DNA from: NORP309 sp964564165
GTDB taxonomy: Bacteria > Pseudomonadota > Gammaproteobacteria > Xanthomonadales > Marinicellaceae
DNA: 30,050 nt
NCBI GenBank assembly: GCA_964564165.1
Contig: CAZLZZ010000021.1
Span: 1-30,050, forward strand
Direction of reading: 5' to 3'
Shown here: in pieces, positions 15,691 through 22,415 of the stretch
Layout: the number at the start of each line of letters is the position of its first letter
Position numbering within the stretch: the first letter of the stretch is position 1
Notes under the pieces: generated by a model
Database searches by the model: none
The model's input: the letters and a program-made list of their open reading frames with translations, nothing else
What the model was told of the DNA's origin: nothing
Program-made: the position numbers and the translations under genes

Positions 15691-17560
15691 TGTTGTTATT
15701 GCTATTATTGATGTTACTTTTTTCGGGCAAGACAATTGTGCCTTTCGAAAACTCGGTTTCATTCAGTTTATTTAACTGTTGGTCGCGAATATCGTCATAC
15801 ATTCTATTGGTGATAATACTTTGATTGTTGTCATCAAGGATAACTGGGCGAATAAAGACCATCAAGTTGCGTTTAACGCGGGTTTTCTTTTTGTGCCTAA
15901 ATAAATTGCGAATAATCGGAATATCACCCAGTAGAGGTACTTTTTGAATTTTTTCTTCAATCGATTCATCAATTAAACCACCCAAAACAATCAGACCATT
16001 ATTGGGAACCATTACTGATGTTTCGATGGTGCGCTTATTGGTAATTACATCAATAGAGGTCGCTGATGTGGCTAAACTGGATACTTCCTGGATAATATCC
16101 AATACGATTTGATTGCCTTCATAAATACGAGGTGTAACGGTAAGTGATACACCAATGTCTTTGCGCTCAATGGTAGAAAACGGGTTTGCTGCGCCTTCAT
16201 TTGCTCCAGTATTGGCAAATTGACCGGTTAAAAATGGCACTTCTTGGCCAACTGATAATTTTGCCTGTTTGTTGTTCAATGTAACAATTGATGGAGTAGA
16301 TAGAATATTGTTGTTTGTATTGGCAGCTAATGCGGACAACAAGGCACCAATTTGAGGACTACCTTCGCCGTTAGTGTGTATGTAACCTACATTTACACCA
16401 TTATTGACAATGCCATTGGCAGCATCTGGATTTAAAATATTGCCAATTATCCCATAGTTAGTGCCGCCAATTATTCCCTCACCACCATTAAGTTGGCTCA
16501 ATAACCCCTGCCATTGAAACCCTACTTCTTTGCTGTGATCTACGGTAATTTCAACGATAATTGCTTCAACCAAAACTTGTGGGCGCTTAACATCTAAATG
16601 TTCAATGGAGTTAAGTAAATTTTTATAGACAGTTGGCGGTGCATTTATCACCAAAGAATTGGTTTCTTTGTGTGCCTGAATAGTGGCATTTTGATTGCCA
16701 GAGCTTTCTCCCTCTTTGTTTTGGGATTTATTGGCAAGGGTTTCTAAAATAGGCACCAAAGATTCAGCTTCTGAATATTTGAGTTTAATTACTTGTGATT
16801 GGGTGTTGGTTTCTAGCGGCATATCCAGTTGTGCCACTAAAGCTTGGATTCTCAGTTTTAATCCCGGTGCGGCATTGATAATCACAGAATTGGTTCTTTC
16901 ATCTGCCACAATCTTGGTCTTTCCAACCAAAGTTGTATTACCAGTATCTAACAAAGTTTCGATAGTTTGAGCCACGTCACTGGCATTGGCATGTTGCAGT
17001 GAAATCATTTCGATTGTGGAGTCAGATTTTTTATCTATGCGGTTGATAATTTCAACCATTCTTGCGACATTTTTAACCCGATCAGATATGATTAATAAGT
17101 TACTGTCTTTATGGGCAACTATTTTGGCTTTTTGGTTCATGCCTTTTAGTAGATTAACCATGCTAGTTGCGGGAGCATATTTTAATGCGATTACTCTAGT
17201 AACAAAATCACTGTCTTTGCTGACCTTCAAGTCACCATAAATACCACCAGCTTTTGTCTCTGGTACAATCTTTACACTGTCTCCATCTTTTACAGCAGCC
17301 AATCCATTTACACTTAATACACCCAAAAACAATCTATAGATTTCATCTTCTGAGACAGGGTGTCCTGATATTATGGATATTTTTCCTGAAACCTCAGAAT
17401 CAATAATAAAGTTCTTCTTGGTTATATCAGAAACCGTTTCAATCAATAGCCGAATATCAGCATCGGGAAGGTTTAAGGTATGTAGTTTCTCCTGAGCAAT
17501 AACCCAGTTGATATTTAGAAGGAACAGCGAGGCGATGAGTAGCTTGTAGAATGATTTCAT
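15683..17560 (-). CDS. gspD: GspD, outer-membrane secretin of the type II secretion system
   Basis: 625 aa with a signal peptide (MKSFYKLLIASLFLLNINWVIAQ). The N0 domain (LNLPDADIRLLIETVSDITKKNFIID) is followed by N1-N3 repeats (ALKYAPATSMVNLLKGMN.., ISLQHANASDVAQTIETLL.., IKLKYSEAESLVPILETLA..). The secretin core has VEAIIVEITVDHSKEVGFQWQG, LSVGQEVPFLTGQF, VPNNGLIVLGGLIDE, and VPLLGDIPIIRNLFRHKKK with RNLMVFIRPVIL. The tail is Asn-rich (SNINNSNNNND). It forms the outer-membrane channel through which folded exoproteins leave. No lipobox is present, so it should need a pilotin or insert unaided. It overlaps gspE by 8 bp. The upstream gene is a hydrolase, not gspC as in the standard order. Confidence 0.95.
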   Translation of the reverse strand: MKSFYKLLIASLFLLNINWVIAQEKLHTLNLPDADIRLLIETVSDITKKNFIIDSEVSGKISIISGHPVSEDEIYRLFLGVLSVNGLAAVKDGDSVKIVPETKAGGIYGDLKVSKDSDFVTRVIALKYAPATSMVNLLKGMNQKAKIVAHKDSNLLIISDRVKNVARMVEIINRIDKKSDSTIEMISLQHANASDVAQTIETLLDTGNTTLVGKTKIVADERTNSVIINAAPGLKLRIQALVAQLDMPLETNTQSQVIKLKYSEAESLVPILETLANKSQNKEGESSGNQNATIQAHKETNSLVINAPPTVYKNLLNSIEHLDVKRPQVLVEAIIVEITVDHSKEVGFQWQGLLSQLNGGEGIIGGTNYGIIGNILNPDAANGIVNNGVNVGYIHTNGEGSPQIGALLSALAANTNNNILSTPSIVTLNNKQAKLSVGQEVPFLTGQFANTGANEGAANPFSTIERKDIGVSLTVTPRIYEGNQIVLDIIQEVSSLATSATSIDVITNKRTIETSVMVPNNGLIVLGGLIDESIEEKIQKVPLLGDIPIIRNLFRHKKKTRVKRNLMVFIRPVILDDNNQSIITNRMYDDIRDQQLNKLNETEFSKGTIVLPEKSNINNSNNNND

Positions 17561-17640
17561 TATTAGTTTTTAAGCCGTTTAAAATAAGTTCATCAGATTT
17601 TAACCCAAAAACACAATTTTTGCTTTAAAAAAAATATGTC

Positions 17641-18567
17641 CTATTGATTTAAAAACCGCAATAACTCAAGGTTAACAATATCCGGACGTTCAAAATGTGG
17701 AAGATGTCCAGTGTCTTCTACCACAAAAATCTCAACATTCAATGCCTTGGCAACTCTAGGGCTATTGGCAAAAGGCAAAGTTTGATCATCTCTACCCCAA
17801 ATTAATAAAGCGGGAATACCACTTTCTCCAACTTTTTTATAATGGTAGATTTTATCGAGCGGCATAAAATGCCTTAATGTTGACAGTATGGCATTTCTAA
17901 AACCTTTAAAGTGCATTTGCTGGCGGTATTTTTCAGGCCAACTGGTGAACTTTTCTGGGTATCTAAAATCACCCAGTTGCGATTCTGCAGCTTTAGGCAA
18001 CATGAATACAGTGGCATAATATTCACCCAACAGAGGAATAGACAATGGAAAAGACAATAGTTTTGACGAAGAACCTTCGTGCGAAGGGTCTACAAACACT
18101 GCCATATTTATTTTTTCAGGATGTTCTGCTACAAATTTAGCAACAATCGCACCACCCATCGACAACCCAATAATATCAATTTTCTTTTTAATCCCTAATG
18201 CCTGAATTAAATCCATTAACTGGCGATCAAAAAATTCTTGATTGTAATCCACATCAGGTCGGTCAGAGTATCCACGCCCAAATAAATCGTAGCGAACCAC
18301 GTGAAAGCCTTGTTCGGATAAAAATTCAAAAGTAGGATCCCAAATATAATAAGGGACCGAAAACCCATGCACCAATACCACGGTTCTATCTGCCCCAACA
18401 TTGGCTTGTTGATAATGGGTCACTCCTTGCGAAAGTGTTATAAAATCACCATCAATTTTGCTTCTGATTTCTGCGGTTAATGTTTCTTTTTCTGTGTTGT
18501 AGTAAAAAGGCAGAGCAATAACAACCAGTATGACCAGTAAAAATAATTTTAATATGATTTTTCTCAT
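17641..18567 (-). CDS. Alpha/beta-fold hydrolase (MhpC-like), membrane-anchored or exported
   Basis: 308 aa. A hydrophobic N-terminus (IILKLFLLVILVVIALPFYY) should act as membrane anchor or signal sequence. The hydrolase fold follows with the oxyanion-side motif VLVHGFSVPYYIWDP and RYDLFGRGYSDRP. The nucleophile elbow is GLS136MGG, with acid D261 in GRDDQTLP and base H288 in DTGHLPHFERP, so the Ser-Asp-His triad is complete. The family covers esterases, lipases and C-C hydrolases; substrate cannot be read from sequence. It sits between gspC and gspD in the same direction, 80 bp before gspD. It may therefore be cotranscribed with the secretion genes, and could be a lipase-like cargo or simply an insertion in the operon. 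Confidence 0.88.
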   Translation of the reverse strand: MRKIILKLFLLVILVVIALPFYYNTEKETLTAEIRSKIDGDFITLSQGVTHYQQANVGADRTVVLVHGFSVPYYIWDPTFEFLSEQGFHVVRYDLFGRGYSDRPDVDYNQEFFDRQLMDLIQALGIKKKIDIIGLSMGGAIVAKFVAEHPEKINMAVFVDPSHEGSSSKLLSFPLSIPLLGEYYATVFMLPKAAESQLGDFRYPEKFTSWPEKYRQQMHFKGFRNAILSTLRHFMPLDKIYHYKKVGESGIPALLIWGRDDQTLPFANSPRVAKALNVEIFVVEDTGHLPHFERPDIVNLELLRFLNQ

Positions 18568-18628
18568 GATTATTCTCTTGAATTTGAAGATGCAGTATCA
18601 AAATCATGCTTGAATTATTAAATAAAAC

Positions 18629-18650
18629 AGGGCTAAAGCCCCGATTCCAA
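18629..18650. repeat. Short palindromic repeat, copy 3 (GGGCTAAAGCCC)
   Basis: GGGCTAAAGCCC is a perfect 12-bp palindrome, followed by CGATTCCAA. It closely resembles 11869-11890. It lies between the gspC stop and the hydrolase start and could act as a weak terminator or processing hairpin. Confidence 0.45.
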
Positions 18651-18665
18651 TAGAAACTAAATTGA

Positions 18666-19526
18666 TTAAAGACTACTCAAATTAACTTGAATATTTAGAA
18701 CCTTTCCATTGCGCTTTATGGTCACTGTTGCATTGGGATTCTTCTCCAGTGTTTGCTTGATGGACAATAAATTGGATGCCGATACTTTATTGCCGTTTAC
18801 AGCCGTAATGATGTCATTGGATTTAAACCCAAATTGTTTTAATATCCCGCTATCGGCCATATTAGATACTTTGATACCTTGAATATTGCCCATTTGATCG
18901 GTTATCAATTTAGAACTGCTGACAATTTGTGAAATTTTAGCTGGGTTAAATTTTTGTTGGTTCATGGTTTCTTGCCAACTGACTTGTTGCCCGCCGTTTA
19001 GGTGCTTTATATAACTAGAGGGGGATTTCTTAATAGACTTTCGGCTGGTTGTGTTGGACTGGCCAAGGTTTGACTGACTATTCTCGCGCAAAGATAGGCG
19101 TTCATGTTTGCCATTGTGTTGTAAAACCACATAGGTTTTGTGTATTTCTTTCAATGTGGCTGAATTAAATATTTTATCGCCCACCAAAAATTTTTCCTGT
19201 CCACCTTGAGCATTGCTGATATAGGCCAAACCCGTTTGCTCGTCATCATTGCTCATAGTGCCATTCAAAATCAGGCTTAAATTAGTTTCTCCAGATGACA
19301 AAGGAATTTCGATTAATTTTTGGGCTGAACCAAAAATATGGTACTGAGCAATAAGCGTTGTATTTGTTTGTGGAGAAGGGTTATATACTGGTTTTATTCC
19401 TGCTGAAGAGCCAAAAGAATCAGCACTGTTGTCCTGTAAAGCAAATTGCATCCATAGCAACACTATCAGGCCAATCAGAAGCCAATGTCCCAATGCCATT
19501 AATTTATTCTTATAATGTGCAATCAT
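18666..19526 (-). CDS. gspC: GspC, inner-membrane clamp protein of the type II secretion system, PDZ type
   Basis: 286 aa. The cytoplasmic N-terminus is short, with one membrane segment (about 12-29, GHWLLIGLIVLLWMQFAL). A periplasmic homology region follows (LIAQYHIFGSA.., LNLSLILNGTM-like ETNLSLILNGTMSNDDEQTGLAYIS, EKFLVGDKI, YVVLQHNGKHERLSL). This contacts the secretin N0 domain. A Ser-rich linker leads to a C-terminal PDZ domain (about 190-286): IQGIKVSNMADSGILKQFGF, NDIITAVNGNKVS. GspC links the outer-membrane secretin to the inner-membrane platform and helps select substrates. It is separated from gspD by a hydrolase gene. Upstream, 33 bp away, is a small lipoprotein gene on the same strand. 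Confidence 0.92.
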   Translation of the reverse strand: MIAHYKNKLMALGHWLLIGLIVLLWMQFALQDNSADSFGSSAGIKPVYNPSPQTNTTLIAQYHIFGSAQKLIEIPLSSGETNLSLILNGTMSNDDEQTGLAYISNAQGGQEKFLVGDKIFNSATLKEIHKTYVVLQHNGKHERLSLRENSQSNLGQSNTTSRKSIKKSPSSYIKHLNGGQQVSWQETMNQQKFNPAKISQIVSSSKLITDQMGNIQGIKVSNMADSGILKQFGFKSNDIITAVNGNKVSASNLLSIKQTLEKNPNATVTIKRNGKVLNIQVNLSSL

Positions 19527-19559
19527 CTAAACTGTCTAAATACATGGCTAAGTACCTGA

Positions 19560-19823
19560 TTAATTTGTGGCATCTGCAATGGCTTTCTTTTGTTTTTCTG
19601 CCGCCTTTTTGACTTCTTCACCCATGTCTTTGGCTTTTTGTAAATTGTCTTGGTAGCCTTTTAACAAGTGGTCTTTGTTTTTTGTTTTAGTTTCAGCTTT
19701 AGTTTCAGCCATAGGTTCAGCCATAGGTTCTTTTTTTGTATCCGCTTGATCTGAAGAGTCAGAGCAAGCAGATACGGCTAATACAGTTGTTATCAATAGT
19801 ATTGTTTTAAAATTCATCATCAT
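19560..19823 (-). CDS. Small lipoprotein with a charged helical tail
   Basis: 87 aa precursor. The signal sequence MNFKTILLITTVLAVSAC ends in a clear lipobox (VSA^C), giving a short acylated protein. Residues after the lipobox are Ser/Asp-rich, then imperfect repeats (EPMAEPMAETKAETKTK). A highly charged Lys/Ala/Glu helix follows (LQKAKDMGEEVKKAAEKQKKAIADA). It may be a coiled-coil or peptidoglycan-facing lipoprotein; no named family recognised. The three ATGs at 19823-19815 are all usable. The coding region starts inside the end of the acyl-CoA dehydrogenase gene (17-bp overlap), so it is likely translated from the same mRNA. The mature start CSDSSDQ has Ser at +2, which suggests outer-membrane sorting by the E. 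coli +2 rule. Confidence 0.75.
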   Translation of the reverse strand: MMMNFKTILLITTVLAVSACSDSSDQADTKKEPMAEPMAETKAETKTKNKDHLLKGYQDNLQKAKDMGEEVKKAAEKQKKAIADATN

Positions 19824-21561
19824 TAATACTCATTAAATTATCTGAGCCACTTAACATGGTTTCAACATGTGTCTGGGCTCTTGGTAAGATGCGTTTAAAG
19901 TAAAATTCGCAGGTTTTTATCTTACCATTATAGAATGATTGACCGAATCGTCCACCCTTTTCTGCAGACTGATGCATCTGTGCCCAGAAAAATGCCAACA
20001 AAACATAACCGGAATACATCAAGAAATCAACCGATGCGGCTCCCATCTCATCCATATTTTGCATGGATTTGCCGCTGATTTTAACAATCAAATCTTGCCA
20101 TTGTGCCATGTATTCTTGTAGTTCATTGCTGTATGGATTTTCAGGGTTTTCTTTAATAAAATCATTGATTACATCTGCTATCGGGCCCAAGCTGCCCTTG
20201 TTAAATTGCATGATTTTGCGGCCCAATAAATCCAATGCTTGTATGCCTGTAGTGCCTTCGTACAGGGTAAATATTTTGGCATCTCGGTAAAGTTGTTCCA
20301 TACCATGTTCAGCGATATAGCCATGACCGCCAAATATTTGAATGCCCAAGTTCGTTACTTCTAAGGCTGCTTCTGTCATGAATGCTTTTACAATCGGGGT
20401 TAATATTGCCACCATTGCATCCGCTCGTTTTCTTTCTTCTTCAGATTCTGCTAGTCGAGAAATCTCTAATTGTTGAGTGGTAAAATAAGTTAATGCCCGA
20501 TTGCCTTCAGATAAGGCTTTTTGGGTCAATAGCATTCTGCGCACATCGGGATGAACAATGATAGGATCTGCTGATTTTTCTGGGAATTTTGCGCCTGTTA
20601 ATGAACGCATTTGCAGTCTGTCTTTGGCGTATTCAAGCGCACCCAAATAAGATGCTGATGATACCGCCATGCCTTGAATACCCGTGTTTAAACGCGCGCC
20701 ATTCATCATAGAAAACATAATATTTAAACCTTTATTGGCCTCTCCCACCAAATAACCTTTGGCATCATCGAAGTTCATCACACATGTGGCCGAACCATTC
20801 AGCCCCATCTTGTGCTCAATACTGGCAGGCCATGCGCTGTTTCTTTCACCGTCCATCAACTTAGGAATCACAAACAATGAAATGCCTTTGGTGCCTTTGG
20901 GTGCATCGGGAAGTCGTGCCAAAACCAAATGGATAATATTATCGGTTAAACCATGATCGCCAGAGGTAATGAAAATTTTGGTGCCAGTTATCTGGTAGGT
21001 ATCATCACCATTGGGCTTGGCTACTGTCTTTAACAATCCCAAGTCAGTACCACAATGTGATTCAGTCAAGCACATGGTTCCTGTCCATTCACCCGTGGTT
21101 AGCTTTGGCAAAAACATATCCTTTAATTCTTGTCGCGCATGGTGGTCTAGTAATTCACGCACACCATGAGTTAAACCTGGATAATTTGACCAACTAGCGC
21201 AATAGTAGGAGTTCAACTCACCCAATACCACTTGCATCCAATAAGGCAGGCCTTGCCCCCCATATTCTGGATTGCCATCAAGGCTTCCCCAGCCGCTTTC
21301 GCAGTAGTTTTTATACAATTCTACAAACCCATCTGGTGTTGACACAACGCCATCCTTAATACTACAGCCTTGTTCATCAGCATTGCTATTCAATGGCGCA
21401 GCATATTCAAACAAGAATTTTGAGGCTTCATCTACAACTGTTTCAAAGGTTTCTGCATCTATGTCTGTAAATTTTGGAATTTTTTTATAGTGCCCATCTA
21501 CATCAAATATCTGTTCGACTAAAAACTGTATATCTTTTATGGGTGCTGGTATCATTGGCAT
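19807..21561 (-). CDS. Acyl-CoA dehydrogenase, DmdC/FadE-like long form
   Basis: 584 aa flavoprotein, longer than the 380-aa classical acyl-CoA dehydrogenases. It has an extra N-terminal segment and a C-terminal extension, as in DmdC-type enzymes (3-methylmercaptopropionyl-CoA dehydrogenase) and related FadE-like proteins. FAD- and substrate-binding motifs are visible: TMCLTESHCGTDLGLLKT, TGTKIFITSGDH, HKMGLNGSATCVMNFDDA, MNGARLNTGIQG. The C-terminal half carries QIFGGHGYIAEHGMEQLYRDAK and YEGTTGIQALDL, the family region with the catalytic glutamate. It oxidises an acyl-CoA to the 2-enoyl-CoA; chain length or methylthio substrate cannot be decided. The start at 21561 follows a weak AGAGA site. 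No thiolase or DmdD/DmdB genes adjoin. The lipoprotein gene overlaps its 3' end by 17 bp. Confidence 0.9.
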   Translation of the reverse strand: MPMIPAPIKDIQFLVEQIFDVDGHYKKIPKFTDIDAETFETVVDEASKFLFEYAAPLNSNADEQGCSIKDGVVSTPDGFVELYKNYCESGWGSLDGNPEYGGQGLPYWMQVVLGELNSYYCASWSNYPGLTHGVRELLDHHARQELKDMFLPKLTTGEWTGTMCLTESHCGTDLGLLKTVAKPNGDDTYQITGTKIFITSGDHGLTDNIIHLVLARLPDAPKGTKGISLFVIPKLMDGERNSAWPASIEHKMGLNGSATCVMNFDDAKGYLVGEANKGLNIMFSMMNGARLNTGIQGMAVSSASYLGALEYAKDRLQMRSLTGAKFPEKSADPIIVHPDVRRMLLTQKALSEGNRALTYFTTQQLEISRLAESEEERKRADAMVAILTPIVKAFMTEAALEVTNLGIQIFGGHGYIAEHGMEQLYRDAKIFTLYEGTTGIQALDLLGRKIMQFNKGSLGPIADVINDFIKENPENPYSNELQEYMAQWQDLIVKISGKSMQNMDEMGAASVDFLMYSGYVLLAFFWAQMHQSAEKGGRFGQSFYNGKIKTCEFYFKRILPRAQTHVETMLSGSDNLMSINDDEF

Positions 21562-21624
21562 AATTTAGTATCTCTATCTTGTATTAATTTAATGCGTATA
21601 TTTTATCAATCAATCGTATGAATT

Positions 21625-21645
21625 AAAAAAGTTATGAACTTTTTT
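21625..21645. promoter_or_regulatory. Perfect 9-bp inverted repeat in the divergent acyl-CoA dehydrogenase/tonB promoter region
   Basis: AAAAAAGTT-ATG-AACTTTTTT, 9-bp arms with a 3-nt centre, between the two divergent starts (21561 and 21697). It could be an operator for one or both genes. The A/T tracts also resemble a bidirectional terminator core, but the stem has only two G:C pairs. No Fur-box match was seen. Confidence 0.4.
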
Positions 21646-21696
21646 AGAATACCTTATGTCTCAATTAATACAATTTTAACAAAATAGAGAACTAAA

Positions 21697-22338
21697 ATGA
21701 GAGAAACTATCAGGTATTCATCATCAGCATTAATCGCAGTGGTCATGGTACTATCTACATTCTTAGCCATGACTTGGCTAATCTCTAGCCCAAAATACAA
21801 TAAATCATTGGATTTTGAATCCATTGAATTTACCAAGGTTGCAGATATGGAAAAAACTCAACCCGACAAACCCGAGCCGCCAAAAACATTACCTAAACAA
21901 GAGAAAGTTGAGCAACCGCCTGCTTTGCCAAAAATTGACATCACCAGCCAGATTAATCCTGACACTGATGTCCAAGTCCCTACTGGTATTGCTCCACCCA
22001 AGTTTTCAGACTTTTCAAAATTCTCAAAACCCAATATGTCTCCTGAAGGCAACCCTACAGAAGCCAATCAAGATTTGATAGTGCTTTTGCCCGTTATGCC
22101 GCAATACCCCATTAAGCAACTCAATAACAAAGTCGAAGGCTGGGTGAAAGTACAATTCGTGGTGAATGAGTTGGGCAACGCCACACAAATCAAAGTCATT
22201 GAAGCCAAACCCAAAAGGGTTTTTAATCAAGCCACCATTCGAGCCATTAGGAAATCTAAATTTAAGCCTTTAAGAATTGATGGAAAAGCGGTTTCACAAA
22301 CTGCTGTGCAAGTGATTGAGTTTAAGTTGAACGAATAA
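21697..22338 (+). CDS. tonB: TonB-family energy transducer (TonB2-like)
   Basis: 213 aa. The N-terminal membrane anchor is about 10-30 (SSALIAVVMVLSTFLAMTWL). A Pro/Lys/Glu-rich periplasmic spacer follows (around 50-110: KTQPDKPEPPKTLPKQEKVEQPPALPK). The globular C-terminal domain is from about 125: MPQYP (134-138), GWVKVQFVVNELGNATQIKVI, ATIRAIRKSKFKPL. TonB carries ion-gradient energy from ExbB-ExbD to outer-membrane TonB-dependent receptors. No exbB, exbD or receptor gene is adjacent, so it must use partners elsewhere. The short form and short spacer are like TonB2/TonB-repeat proteins rather than E. coli TonB. The start at 21697 has an AGAGAA ribosome site. A strong hairpin follows the gene. 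Confidence 0.9.
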   Translation: MRETIRYSSSALIAVVMVLSTFLAMTWLISSPKYNKSLDFESIEFTKVADMEKTQPDKPEPPKTLPKQEKVEQPPALPKIDITSQINPDTDVQVPTGIAPPKFSDFSKFSKPNMSPEGNPTEANQDLIVLLPVMPQYPIKQLNNKVEGWVKVQFVVNELGNATQIKVIEAKPKRVFNQATIRAIRKSKFKPLRIDGKAVSQTAVQVIEFKLNE

Positions 22339-22369
22339 TAACAATAATAAATAATTATTAGTGAGAAAT

Positions 22370-22404
22370 GAGAGCTTGATGACTTCATGGAAAATCAAGC
22401 TCTC
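22370..22404. terminator. Hairpin terminator between convergent tonB and the C25 peptidase gene
   Basis: Perfect 11-bp stem GAGAGCTTGAT / ATCAAGCTCTC with a 13-nt loop, placed 32 bp after the tonB stop and 12 bp after the peptidase stop read on the other strand. T-tracts are weak on both sides (TTG on plus, ATTTCTC on minus), so termination may be bidirectional but not strong. Confidence 0.7.
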
Positions 22405-22415
22405 TTGTACCAGTC

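Noticed and set aside
15691..15762. Longer gspE start at 15762
   Set aside because: It would overlap gspD by 80 bp and adds residues not seen in GspE proteins.
17561..17640. Rho-independent terminator after the hydrolase gene
   Set aside because: There is a T-rich run on the minus strand but no convincing stem before it.
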